Part shown: positions 41,102-54,700 of the stretch, in pieces
Layout of the letters: each line of letters begins with the position of its first letter
Numbering within the stretch: the first letter of the stretch is position 1
DNA from: Nautilus pompilius
Lineage: Eukaryota; Mollusca; Cephalopoda; Nautilida; Nautilidae
Direction: 5' to 3'
Assembly: GCA_018389105.1 (NCBI GenBank)
Contig: JACATO010002730.1
Location: forward strand, 1,284,501 to 1,348,500
DNA: 64,000 nucleotides
Made by a program: the position numbers and the translations under genes
The notes under the pieces: generated by a model
What the model saw: the letters and a program-made list of their open reading frames with translations, nothing else
Told to the model about the DNA's origin: nothing
Database searches by the model: none

Positions 41102-41158
41102 TGACGTCAGGCTGTACTGACTTCGCTCTGAGAAGTAAGATACCAGGTATTGACGTCA
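41102..41158. promoter_or_regulatory. Paired CRE-like palindromes
   Basis: Two full TGACGTCA palindromes lie at 41102-41109 and 41151-41158, 49 bp apart. The sequence is the consensus site for CREB/ATF-type bZIP factors. No transcript start is evident next to them, so an intronic enhancer is the most that can be suggested. Confidence 0.3.
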
Positions 41159-42989
41159 ATTCTGTAGTCTTTAAAAATAAAAAATGAATATATGTAGTTT
41201 AAAAATTTCTTAATAATGTCTGAAAATGAACATTTTACAGCTTTATTGTTATATTAATTATGTTTACCTTTAGTGTAAGTATATAAGATACCTTAATAAT
41301 GTGACGTAACTGGCCAATCGCTAATGCACCTCAATTGTTTCATACACGTGACGACTTTATAGTAGTCGCAATTACGTGTTTATTTTCTTTTTTCTTGATA
41401 TGTTTGAACTTTTGTTTTTAAATAATACATATGTCACATATTATCATTTCTTATGATAAATAAATAATAAATGCTTACATCAAAAAGGAACTGCTGAAGC
41501 AATCATTTGCTCCATTTTCTATCATGAATGAAATTTATTTAAACAGTCTTAAATTTTGATGATGATTATTTTGCATTTCTTTTAAACTGACGTAATTAAT
41601 TAAATCCGGGAATACTTCTTAACTTGTGTTATGAATTATTCTCCACATTTATTAAAAGATTAGGTTGACCTAAATTAATAAAATAACAAAAATCTAAAAT
41701 ATTAAAATAATCGAAACTTGGTTTAAATTTAGATGCATTGGCATTCTTTATACTTGTGTTAATATTTTAAACTTCTTTGATTTGAAAGAATTTTTTCATT
41801 ATCTTTATTGATTAACATCTGCATTATCTCAGTGGCGATATTGTGAACCGTAGCACAATGTAGACAATTCATTATTGAGGAAAAGGTATTGAATTATACT
41901 GGCAGTCGTTTATTTGCTTTCGTGCGTTGATTTTCTTTAAGTAAGCTACATATTTTTTGCTGGAGGTATTAAAAAAAACAAATTACTTATACCACATAAT
42001 AAATTAATAAATAAATTGCAATTACGTTTTAAAACTTAATAAAATACAATTAGATTTTCTATCTTTCCATCTGTTGTCTAATGATTCAGATTTTAAAACA
42101 GAAAATCGAAATAAAATTATTTTCTTTCTGCTATTATTATTATTTCAAAAAGCATCTTTCACTAACATTAAGTAAAAGGATGAAATCTTAATTATTAGCT
42201 GTTATTTTTCAGATAGAGATAAGAGCATGGCAGAATTACCATTTTACAGGTAAAATTTATAGTAGCTGCAGAAACCATACTTATTGGAAAACTACTGTTC
42301 TCTAAAACTAAAATCCATGATTTAAAAAGGACGTTATAATTTAAGAATTTTATCGTTTCTTACGTTTGGTTCGGTTTTTCGTAGTTGATGATTGTTTAAT
42401 ATAGTTTCTCTTCTTAAGCAAGATTAATTACACAAATCAGGCGCACGCGCGCGCTAACAAACACACAGGTATCCATTTGTGCATAAATTAATGTTTACTT
42501 AATTCATAAAAGATTAAATATTGGCATTTCTTTATTTTCCTGTTTTATTAAGTATATTTTAAAAAATAACATGAAGTCATGGTTAATTTTTTTAAGTTTT
42601 GCTGATACATGAATCATAAGTATTTTACAGTAAATAATTAATTTACTGTCTTAGGATTCGATCGTCATGTTTGATGTCAATATCTAGTTTTATCTTGTCT
42701 ACAAACAAGTTCCTCACATTTCTAGTTACCAAAAGGACATCGAATGTGTATCTGAAGAGCTTCCCCCTGCAAAGGCAAGGTGAGATTAGCAATATTCTGA
42801 GCAGGCACATATTCCTCTTCTTCCCTCTACGACCGTTTTGACGCTACAGAATATCTATAGGGCTTTAATTTTTAACTCATGGCATGCCAAGCAAGGAACT
42901 CAATTGCTTTTCCCTAAGGGTATTGCTTCACCAGAACCACTCGGTGAGGTCTGGCGTTATCGTCAAAAAATGTTGGTATATGTATACTT

Positions 42990-42997
42990 TTGTGTGT

Positions 42998-43043
<46 letters not shown>

Positions 43044-43087
43044 TGTGTGCGTGTGCGTGTGCATGTTGCCTGTGCCTGTGCGTGTGT
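42990..43087. repeat. (GT)n microsatellite
   Basis: Close to 100 bp of GT alternation, pure in the first two thirds, then with GC, GA and CC variants. Confidence 0.95.
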
Positions 43088-43931
43088 AAAGAGAAAGAGA
43101 TTTCATAATTTTTTTCTACAACTAAATCAATTTTCCATTAAAGCGCTAAAGTCAGAAAAAAATCAACCTATTCGGTAAACATTGCCGAACGGATACAGAG
43201 GTAAATTGACATGAAATAAATCGACAACTTAAAACCGGATTGAAGCTTAACATTCCAGTTTCTTTTGGTATGAAATCTACTTAGGAACAGGGGCTTAGAG
43301 GAAAGAACAAAATTTCCGTTTGATTTCTACACTGTAAAATTTTTTCTCGAGATAAAATATACATTACTGAAAATTTCCCTCTTTATGTTTACATGTAATC
43401 TATTCGTAACCTTTAAAGGTTTTGCTTAGATTTTGAAAATAAAATATTAACATTTGCCTTTAAAAGATTTAATAACTCCTATGATAATTATTATTTATCG
43501 TGATTTGAATGCTTGCTTTGTAAACACTGAATCAGAATTGTTTTTATTTATACTTTTGAAAAAAAAACTGATATAGGTCTAAAAATAAACGCGTGGCTAT
43601 ATTTTATTAATATATGTATTCCATTTCTTAATTTTTCAAATATACATTTACTATTTTTTTGCTCTGTGAAGTAATTAACATATCAGTTTGGTAAATGGCC
43701 TTCGATGTGTTAACTGTACAAATATCTGCAGAAACTGGGTGACCGAATGAAATCAAAAACGTTCCTGCTTTGTTTACGTTCCGACTGATACGTTTTTGAC
43801 ATCTATCCTAAAAGAAACCGTATGGGCTGAAACGAAGTGCCAAACATCTTCGTGTGCCAGAATCTTATACCAGCAGTACCTTGTGCGGTTAGCGCTTCTG
43901 GGTCAAATCCACTCTTGGTAAAAGAAATGGA

Positions 43932-44078
43932 GAAACCTGGAGTATTCGCTACAGCGGTGAGTTGTTACGGCACAAGTAACTCCTGTTTAAACGTGTGGGC
44001 ATAAAATATTTAGACTAGCTCATCTATACTTTTAACTAGGAATTATTTGTGCTGTAACAACTATCCAGGTTTCTTCTG
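43932..44078. repeat. Inverted pair of a dispersed repeat
   Basis: On plus, GAAACCTGGA at about 43932 is followed by AGTTGTTACGGCACAAGTAA at 43960. On minus, from 44078 leftward, GAAACCTGGA is followed by AGTTGTTACAGCACAAATAA. The 22-bp cores at 43960-43981 and 44041-44062 match at 19 of 22 positions as an inverted repeat with a 59-base spacer. A third, direct copy is at 47730-47780. Just upstream (about 43884-43912) is a tRNA-like string GGTTAGCGC...GGGTCAAATCC, so a tRNA-derived SINE or a MITE is possible. Confidence 0.45.
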
Positions 44079-47000
44079 CCTCGTATAAAATGGAGATTAC
44101 AGGCGGGAAGCAAAAGAAGTGGCTACCTGACTTCATCATTCCATAGCCAAGCCAAAGTGACTGCTTATCAACGTCCCAATGATCTACCAAAGAGAGCAGA
44201 CCTCTGATGATAATTAGTAGTTAGTGAGGTCGTAAGATCAATCGCGTAGTACTTAAGCACAAGGCTACCTAATAAAAGCTTTACGCAAAATTGCTGAAGT
44301 CATTAAGTAATTATTTGCGAGTAGCTTGAAGTGTACCACGTTTCCAATGGCATTACGCAAACATAAATGTGTATATCATTGTAGTTCTCAATTGGTAACG
44401 TCTTCATTTCTAAATTAAATCAAGTTTCCTTAATATAATTCTAACTTACCTTCATTTTTAGATATGAAATTATGATGAAAATAACAAAGTTAAATGCAAC
44501 TGAAATTAATTAAGAAAAAAGAAAGACTAAAACAACAATAGCAATAAAAATTGCAGAAGGACCATGATTTTCAACATCCATTAATAGTGTTAATAGATAA
44601 TGAAATATTAGTTTTCAAAATTAACTTTAATCTGCATCATCATTCAACATCTAAAAGATAAAGACCAATATTTATCCACTACTATTAATGGCTATTGCGG
44701 AATTTCGTCAATCACCATTTGGACAAAGACTATAATATTAAGTAATCAATTAATTGAATTTATTTTCTAAAAGACAAGATCGACTTATATTAAAATTATT
44801 AATAATAATATTCAATGTAACTGTGTTTGTTCTGCAATTTTCTTTACTCAAACCTCTAATAATTTTCCTAAGCCAGTTATTTACATTTATTACCGCATAG
44901 ATAATGACTTTTATTTCATTTCTCTTAAAATACTGTGCAAAACATTCTTAGTACATTATACTACGTATGCGTCCTCATTTCAAGTATGTAAAAACAATAA
45001 AGTAACAGCCACTTGAGCATAGTACAATCATCATCAGGTTGTTTGCTGAAGATGAAGAACGTCAATTGTAGCTGTTACTGATATAAATACGTTGGTTGTC
45101 CTCGGCTCCTTTGTCAAATGTGACTTAATCATTTCGCTGGCACATGCCTTTGCTGTTTATCACCGTGTCAAAGTAGTGTTACTAATTTTTTTGATTCATG
45201 AGATAAAATAAACCTAACATACTTTTATCCAAATAGACAATACAAGCATCTTATTCTCCTCTACCATGTTCTGCCAGTTGTATCTATCTTAAATGTAGAC
45301 TATTTATTTTTTTCTTTTTATCTTATATTATTTTAATTTTCCGCATACCACTTCAGAGTTTACCTTATCTATACCAACTGGTGTGCATTTACACCACAGT
45401 CTTGAAGCACCTTATAGAACTGGCTGTATATTTAGTCAAGAAACTTAATGCAAAAAGCGTGGGGTTGGAACGATACAGATTTGTCATTTACAAAGAAATA
45501 AATTAATAAGGAAGGTATTATGTCTTATTCTTTATGTGTAAATGAGTAATACTGAAAGGTAGTGGATTCGAGTGCACTCTGAGTGGTATGCAAAGGGTTA
45601 AGGGGCAGATTTTAAAAGTTTGTAGACATGCGGCGCACACGTTGCAAAGGGAATTAACTAGTTATTCTCTTCAACAGAATTAAACCAATCATACTGAAGA
45701 ATTAAGCACATATATAAAATCTTTAAATAAAACGGATTAAATATTTACATAATTTTTGAAGAATGTCAATAACTTTAATTTTAGCAACAATAATCCCCAT
45801 ATGTACACTTTAAACATTTTTTGCAAAACGTTGGTTTTGGCAGCATAATATAAATATATACATATTTTGGTACTAACTCATTTTAATGCTTCCTATATTT
45901 GATTTTCTCTTTGTAGTTCTAAAGGATGATTAGGTGGATCATGTACAATGTTCAAGTTCCGGAAGATGTTCTTACATTGGATATAGTTATTTTTGTTTTC
46001 AATGTAGCATTCCTTTTTAATGAAAACATAAATGTTGAACGGAAAGCATTTATGATAGAGAAAATATCATTTTTAGCATATTGAAAATATGAAAAGTTGT
46101 AAAATCCGATCTTATGAGTAATCTTAAATAAAGTTACGCTTTACTCGCCTACTGACTTGTAAATATCACATAACAACAAACATTCCTATATAAAAGACAA
46201 TATTTTAATGATTGAATTTAAAGATATACTGAGTGTCAATGGCTCTGACCTCTAATAAATGTACTTACATTATTTAGTTATTCATTTCCACCAGAAAATA
46301 ATTTATACTGATGGAATACGCACAAATACATATAATATACATTTCTGTTTTATATTATATACAACTTATTTTCTGTAGCTCTCAGATTTGAAACTAGATA
46401 AAATAAATATTACACAATTGTTTACATTTTTTATACCGAACATTTATATATAAACATGACTGATTACAAAACAAAAGGCTAATCTTATTTGAACATCTTA
46501 AAAGAGTATGATGGTGATATCTTATAAATACTGAATCGCATATCTAAACTAAAAAAAGAAACAAAATTTTCATTTATTCATTATTTTAAAATAACTATTC
46601 GTAGGTCTGGTGGGCCAAAAATAGTGCTTTTCTATTTATATGTAACCATGAGCTCTTGTAAGGTTTTTATGTCTCAGTTATAAGATATATTTCTTTGGTG
46701 ATACCATAATTACAGACGCTATATGTGAATGATCAGGTTTTTGGTATCATGCCTTCTCAAATGAAACAAAGATTTGGAGCAATCCCGAATGCCATGCAAA
46801 ATCAAATAAATAAAAAAAAAAATAAATAAGAAATGATAAATTATTACATATTTTTTCCCTGCCGACATGTTGGAAACATTTCAACATTTAAAAATTATAT
46901 ATTTTTATTGCAGTATTTGACAAATCTATCAAATTTACTGCATCGCCGGAACGCAGGAAACCGCTAATACCAGCTGCTTTTTAGAAAATTGTCAGAGCGG

Positions 47001-47729
47001 CTACTAGTTTACTTAAATTGAACAATACTTCACTCAAAGTTCCCTCATCATTAACAACAAAGTGTGGAGTCACTTTTATCAGCTGTAGATAAAAAATTAA
47101 TTGGGTTGGTTAATACGAAAAATGAAATACTAGGTCTTTAAATTTCTTGAAGAGCGATTACCCAGCACCACGTGTCAGAAAGATCTGAAAATATTAAAAG
47201 AAGCAGACTTTTGTAAAAGCATTTTAAACTTAAAGAGAGACGCAGAACTACATTTCTTACATCCAGGTAAATTTTCAACGGAGTTCTCCATCGTAAAGAT
47301 TGCAGGTATCTAAAATGATGACGCGATAATGATAAACTAACATCTACCTCTAAAGTGTGTTAACTACTACTTGTGCTTTTCATATCAAAATAACCACCTC
47401 CTTAATCCAAGATGTAAAGATAAAAAAGGAAGTTAAACATTTTAACGCGATGAAATGCAGTGTGTTATTATTATTATTTTTATACATCCAGCAGAATCTT
47501 AGTAACTAAGAAGCTTCTGGGAAAAATATCAAACCACTCTTTTTCAATGACTGGCTTAAAGAACAAAGAGCTGACTTTACTTAATATCTACATGACACTA
47601 AATATGAAATATATGCCAAGTAAATAGCACATGAAGCCGCTGTATTTGATTTCATTCATTTCAAACGTCATAAATGAAGTAATTATCTAGTGAGCATACC
47701 GTAACATTTATACTTTAAGTATGGGAGAC
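44079..47729. other. AT-rich non-coding DNA
   Basis: No supported gene or exon. A 9-bp inverted repeat AGTAACAGC/GCTGTTACT flanks about 60 bases at 45001-45079. Confidence 0.5.
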
Positions 47730-47780
47730 AGACTGGTCGAGTTGTTACAGGGGTAAGTTGTTACAGCACCAGTAATTCCA
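47730..47780 (+). repeat. Third copy of the AGTTGTTAC dispersed repeat
   Basis: The string CTGGTCGAGTTGTTACAG is followed by GTAAGTTGTTACAGCACCAG and TAATTCC, which aligns over about 45 bases with 43937-43983. The motif AGTTGTTAC occurs twice here, 16 bases apart. The first occurrence is degraded in the 43.9-kb copy. Confidence 0.45.
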
Positions 47781-50700
47781 AACTAAGAGTATTGGTTAGC
47801 TATAATGAACTTTTCACTTCCCTATAAATTTGATGACAAAGACAAGATCTTAAAAAGAAAAAGAAACGTATATTTTAAGATATTTCTGTCGTGAAATTTA
47901 CAACAATCCTGTGTAATAATTTCATATAGCACTGATTTTCTTTTTTAATTCTATTATTTCTGATCACTCGAAAATATGGCCTAACACGTTTAAGCCTTAT
48001 GGCTGGGCAGTAGCGAATGAGAAATAAAAACTTATTTGCAACTAAATAAAAGTATTGAAATATAGCTTTACAAAAGATATTACATTAAAATGTGCTCTGC
48101 TTCAGTCTCATTTTATAGACGGTTGACTGAAAACAACGAATATTTAAATTTCAAGAACCTATAACACGATTTTAACAAGTAGTGTAATTGATTAGTAGAT
48201 ATAATTTGGTATTTATATTGTAAGCAATAATAAAGATAAATTATCGAATGAGCGATCCAATTATTATTATTAAAATTAGTATCTGTATTAGTTGTAAATT
48301 ATAGTTTGTGAAAAGGTTTGTTTGGATAACAAAAATAGTTTTAAAAAGAATAGCCATAATTTTAATGTAAATTGCTGGTAAGTATTTGCTAACAATAAAT
48401 ATACTAATACTTTCAGCATCTAATTTGAAATATTTGGATAGTATCTGGTAAAGTCGATTCAAAACTAAAAAGTATATAAATACATACAAAAACCAAATTC
48501 AATAATTATTCTCTTTGTTGGTTTCGTCATTTCGTACTGGAGTAAATATTTTCAATCCAAGTTACGTCATTAATATTTGTGGAAAGCTTGTTATCGATCG
48601 GCTAATGATACCAGTGCGCCAGTACATAGTTTATCTCGGTTCATTTTCCAGTTTTGAAATCGCCATTGATAACATTAGAAATGCCAACATAGCCACACTC
48701 TCTCAACTGTTTCATCACGAGAGAATTGTTCAGTGAATCGGATTTTATTTTACCACTCAATTTTCTTTCTTACTCTGGCAAAATTTCAGTTGCGATCCTT
48801 TAGCTTTTAAAGATAGATGCTTCGGGACTCCGCGGGGCCGGCAGTCTTATGATAGCTATTGTACCAAGTGGTTAAGCGATATAACTATGTAAACTGAATT
48901 GAATATGTACAGTTATTGTCTTATTTTTTATCAATTTGGACACTACTCCCACGTTTCGAACTCAAACAGATCGTAAAACTGGCAATACATATTTAATTAT
49001 GTTAGAAAAGGAAAGGCTTATTAAATTCTACGTATTCACTTCTGCTATTTAAATTGGTCAGTTGAAGTTTAATAACCACAGAAAGATTGAATATAACAGA
49101 ACGGGGACAATGATGCTCATTCTTAGAATGAAATAGCATTTTTTTTCAAATTTTGCTATTATCGGTATAGAAAAGGTCTATTTCCTTTCTATTATTATTA
49201 TTATTATTATTGCTTTCGTTGTGTTTGTTTCATTAACTTATAGACGCGACGGTGTCTTTAATGTCTATAAAAATACCAGGAATGTTCGAGATATATATAT
49301 ATAAATGGCTTCAGTAAAATATTTCTTTTTTTAAACTCATTACCAACTGCATATTTCTTGCGTCCTTTACTGGAGATGAATGTCAAAAACCCTGTTATTA
49401 TAAAAGTGCTAATGTAGCTGGCATTTAGAGTAATGAGACTGGATGCGTTTATCTTCTGAATCACAAGGCACGTATCATTATGTGTGTGCGTTGGAATTCA
49501 AATATGCGAATGTCCTCATAAATGCCAAACAAATGAATATACTTACATTGCAAGAATTGGTTGCTATTTTTACTGTTATTTTATTTTTTTTCCTTTAGAG
49601 GACAATACAAAATTTTAAATGATTATAACCTATGCCGATTCCTAGGGAACACGTTATTATATGCATTGTTCAAGTCTGGAATAAATCTCTAAGAATGTTT
49701 CATTAGTGTTAAAAATATAAAAATAAAACTTTCCTATTACAAATAATACGCGGTGATCGAGGACGTGTTTTGTACTTGCACTTGTCATTTGCATCCAATT
49801 CTCATATACAATAAGCTTTCATCTTATTTTCGCAAATCATCAGTGTTCATTGCTTTTATCCTGATGCTCACTGACTAAATATGGCTTTAGTAGAATATAT
49901 TAGTATTTATTCTGCACATACTTCATAAATGTCTTTTTTTTTTAAAAAATCACGCAAAAAATAATACAAAGTTACAAATTTATATTATTTGACAAAATGG
50001 AAAATATGTTAAGCAAATCTGAGTAATCAAAATAAATATTTTTACTTATAGTTGCAGTATTTCACCAGGATAACAGAATATACGATTAATTTATATTGAT
50101 GGTTTTTATAGTATTCAAATTCATATTTATTGTTCTGTATGACATTTTTTGCTTTTAAAAATATATATATATTTTATTAAAAACACTAACCTGAATTATC
50201 TTCGAATTAAATCTAAAATAATATGGCAGATTAAAAGTGAAAAAAAGCATAAAACTAATAGCAAGACAAATTATTTAGGTATCGTTATATTTAAATTCAG
50301 ATAAATACATTGATTTAAAATAAACGCGAAAATAATTTAATTACATATTTCAAAAAAAAAGAATTGGATTAACATATCAAGACGTCCAACACTTTACGAT
50401 TTTGCATTCCAAAGTTTTTTTTGTACGTAAAAAAAAAAACATGCTTGAAGAATGATGGCGAAGTAATCAAGCAGAAAAAAATGCTTTCTCTCGTCTTCGG
50501 TTGAAGAAACTTTCTAAATTTAAACATTTCTGTCACACGCAAACCTGTTTTATTTCTGCTACAGCCATCTCGCTGCATTTCAACCTATTTTTGACGTAAT
50601 CATATATGCTAAGATTTTATTTTCACACAATGCCAACCATCTGCTTAAGAATCTAGAAAGTATCAAGTTTTGATCAAGCACTTATTGATCATTCGTACTT

Positions 50701-51395
50701 GGGGATAGTATCTGAAGAAATTTGTAATGATTATATGTTACGATCGTGGTGAGAGCATTGCTCTGATTGGAATTTAGAACAAATGGCGGAGGAGGTGAGC
50801 TAAAGTGATAGCTAATAGTATCCGACATCCTTTAGATTCTAAAACCTTCTCGGATCCTTTTCACCAATGACGGGTGCAATTTATTTAACTGCATCGCATT
50901 AAAAATATATTGTCCTCAGCCAAACAGCCCGCTCCAGGTCAGAATTTAATCTGACCATTTTTTTATTTTATTTCATCAACTGCCTAAAGACAAGAATTTA
51001 GATGATTTGACTTCAAAATCAATTTTAAAAAGTGGAATTTTTTTACGTTCAAAACGATAGAGTCGAATCAGTTGAACGGAGAGCTTCAAACTTTCAAAAC
51101 TTTATGTGAATGCATTTGAATTTCGTTATTTTAAATCACTGGCTTTCTTTATTTATTTTTTAATTTTGCATTGAATAAAGCAAAAATAATTCTCAGTTCG
51201 CAGACAATCATTCAAATATGTAATTAATCTAACATGTATATGCATATTTTCTGGATTGATGCCAAGATTTCACTTGTGAATAAGAGATTTAAACTTCTAT
51301 AGTCAAACGCATATTTCTATCGACATTAAAAGTTACATATATCATTCAGAAAACAACAATATCAGGAAATTACTTCCTGGTCCACACCAGGTTTG
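47781..51395. other. AT-rich non-coding DNA
   Basis: No supported gene. A short (ATT)n tract is at 49192-49210. Open frames at 48241-48489, 48515-48736, 49258-49464 and 50369-50578 have no domain. Confidence 0.5.
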
Positions 51396-51767
51396 ATGGC
51401 TTATTATCATTTAAAATTTTGCAATAGTCATTATATCGTGTTTGTCTCGTCTGTAGAGTTGTCACAGGTGAACAATATTCTTTCATTCATCCAACAAATT
51501 AGGAAAAATCATGAAAAATTCCTTGACATTTTTAGAAAGCATTTTAAATATTTGGAGGACCTGCTAGAAGTAAATGGTGCCACGTTTCATTTCAAACATG
51601 CTCATACTGTTTATTTAAAAGATAGTCGTGATAAAACCGAAGACTGCTTTGGTCTAATGATTTCCTCGCCGGTAGTACGAGCTTCTCTATTATTGTCATG
51701 GGGTCTAAAGAATTGCTTATTAGTTGCGGATGAAAGCAATGGCATTCAAAATTTAAGAGGGCGTTGA
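51396..51767 (+). CDS. Unrecognised 123-codon open frame
   Basis: From an ATG at 51396 the frame runs to TGA at 51767. I do not recognise the product. The middle (residues about 30-70) is charged and could be helical (QIRKNHEKFLDIFRKHFKYL). The C-terminal part (PVVRASLLLSWGLKNCLLVA) is hydrophobic. There is no signal peptide and no clear splice context. In AT-rich DNA of this length, about one open frame of this size is expected by chance, so the evidence for a gene is weak. It could also be an old transposon fragment. Confidence 0.12.
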   Translation: MAYYHLKFCNSHYIVFVSSVELSQVNNILSFIQQIRKNHEKFLDIFRKHFKYLEDLLEVNGATFHFKHAHTVYLKDSRDKTEDCFGLMISSPVVRASLLLSWGLKNCLLVADESNGIQNLRGR

Positions 51768-54700
51768 CAGTGCTTTTCCTGATTAAATAAACGTTTCTTG
51801 CGTTCCCGCTAACCCTCACGTGACCGTAACACTTCAACATTCAAAACAATTTCTCTCATTGATAAATGGTGGAGTGGGGCGTTCTGTTTTATGAGCCCTT
51901 CCCTTTCTCTAAATATCCTATATACTACTGACATTCCTATTCTATTAATATTTTTATGTATATGCTAAAGTCTAGCACTACCTGTCGTTAATTACAGTCG
52001 ATTTCAGTTATGCATGACTTGGATAATAGGACGGTATTTGCACGAGATGTTCACCATGATACCTCGGTCCGAGGGCAATTTATAACAGTACCGCTGCTAG
52101 GGTCTGGTAATAATATCGGCCAAGAAAATTTGGATCTGCCTTTGTCGATCCTTTGTTTTAAAATGTATAGTATTTTAACTCTTATATAGGCAACACGAGT
52201 GTATTTATTTATCTACTTTCAATCTGAATATGCATTCTCCATTTACAGTTTTGCAAAACACATTTTTTAGACTTATTGCGATCTGTTAACATATGTGACG
52301 TATTGCACATTTATTCCACACAAATTTTTGTATCAGCGTATGGAGAAATTATCAAAAAAATTTCTGCCACCTGGTGACTCGCTTATAAGTGACTGGGTTT
52401 TGTAATGATGGCATCAAAGTCGATACAAATACGGCTATAGATGAGAGATCTAGTTGCAGTAAAATATTATTTGCTGAATTTTTCATATTTGATAAAGAAA
52501 TGTTTTTTTTTTCCATTTCTGTAACTAATTATCGTGCCCTCTTGCGCACTAAATCAACTGGTCCAAATTAATCTACTGCTGTAGTTGATTTGAAAAGAGC
52601 ATAAGGATAGGTTAATTCAGTTATTCGTATATCAATGCATCGGTCAGCCACATGTTGGTTTTCGTACTGACTGTTAGTGTTAAGAATTTTGGTGAAACAT
52701 GTATGAAGAAGACTTTTTAGCATGACCGGGAAACTATCCTTACAATAAGGATATGCACATTAAACAATAGATAGAAATTCGGTGTTTCCTCGATACTAAA
52801 ATTCCCGTGATTATAAAACAGCAATTACAAGAAATTTACAGATAAATAATTTGCATTCATTTGCAAATGCATAACAATTTTGGGATGCTAGTCTCTTATG
52901 ATATGGCAAAATAAATAAGAAAAATCGAATCTACATGATTATACCATTATACTCAGATATAAACTACTTCATATAGTATTTTTTTCACAGTGGAATGCTC
53001 AATTCTTTGGCATTTATTTCTTTTGTTTGTACCAGTACTTTCCAAATTTTACATGTCCTTTAAAATATTTCGGCATATATTTTCATCACTGCAAAGTCGG
53101 ATGACTCAGTTTTTTTCGCTTACATTATTTATTTCTCCAACATTTTAATTAACTCCAAATGGACAGAAGAAGACAAGTCTGAAAAACTGGAAGACTAGAC
53201 CACGATCTTTTACCTCCGGTTTCCTGGTGCGGTTTTGTTTTATATATATATATATATAATTGAAATTTATCACTAGACAAAAAATTACTTTCACTTTGTC
53301 TTAAAGATCTAAATGACCAGCTTTACGTTATAATTACATGACGTTTGCTATCTTTTATATTTAATGTCATGTAAATACCACTTAAAGATGATCTTTTGGT
53401 TATTTACTCGGTCAATATAGATAATATGTTGCTAAGAGTATAGGGAGATTTTTGCTTGTCTGAGAGTATTCGTAAAGTTTTGGAACTAGACTTTTCTGCT
53501 GATTTTCAGATAGTTTTCTCTGCTTATTGTAACTTCACTTATTGCAAATTAACTCTACAGGCAAAATTATTCTCTAGATCATCACGCACTGCAATCTCCA
53601 TCCGTGGCAGATGTTATAAGCAGATTTAAATTTAAAGATTCCTAATTAAATTTAATTTCTGCTTCACGTCGCAATGTTCTTTTTGGAAGAACTGGAATGC
53701 TGTCTACGCGTTATTCACCGTGTGGTAACAGTCTTTATCTAATGTCTATCTTAGAGTGAAAAGGAGGAATATTTTTTTCGTTTATAGAGATGGAGAAAAA
53801 AATTGTGAAAAATACATAGTGATTCAAACCCAATATAAAATTCACCAGACCAATGCTTGTTAGCTCACTTGTACCATCTTGAGATCTTTTAAGAAGATAA
53901 TTAACACAATCATTTTGCTTTATCCATGGTGGAAATTCATGAGCAGCTGTATATATATATTTTTTAGATTAACTAATTTTGTTTCTTTTTTACGTTGCAC
54001 AGTAAATATCGCGTGTTATTTTTAATATGTTACCAATAAAATTTATGGACTTCAATGCACGAACAGTGTGTCAAAAATTATACTAATGATGTTCTTGTTG
54101 TCTGTTTTCTAACCAGTCAAAAGCGGCTTAAAATTTTATGATTAAAGTTCACAAAATAAAATTTATGTTTTTTTTCTTTTTTTTACTATTTTAGTACAAT
54201 TAATTATAATTTAATCTGAATTATCCATTTATGTCTGGGGATATGTTACTGACTCGTAATTAAATAAAAAAATAACATTACTCTATTTATATCGTTTATA
54301 TTTTTAGTAAAAAAAAAGTTTATGAGGATAAAAATATATGCGAACACACGCACACATACAAAAGAATCATTTATTCTGATAATTCACTTTGTTCGATAAG
54401 AAAGGACCAAGCCTTCTCGATACACGTAAAGCCTGGATATCATATATATATTTCTTTATTTTTAAATAATATTCAAGCTGAATGGTATCAAGTTCTTTGG
54501 CTTTCTGAACAGTCATCATCAACAAATTTAATAGAACAGTAAGATATTCTTAAAGGATAAGGATAGGATGCAATAATTGGGAATTATTTAAAGTTATAAA
54601 TGTCCTCTAGAAAAGACAAGCAGAAACAAATATCAATCAAAAGCATTTTTCTTCTTTCGTGAGATTAAACCAAAATGATACATTTCGATACCACAATAAA

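Larger units (their letters stand above)
37561..42989. other. Putative intron sequence, AT-rich
   Basis: No supported exon. The stretch holds a degenerate (CA)n tract, a long AAT array and a pair of CRE palindromes, listed separately. A 37-nt stretch with AG and GT flanks at 42213-42249 is discussed as a possible micro-exon in the findings. Confidence 0.45.
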
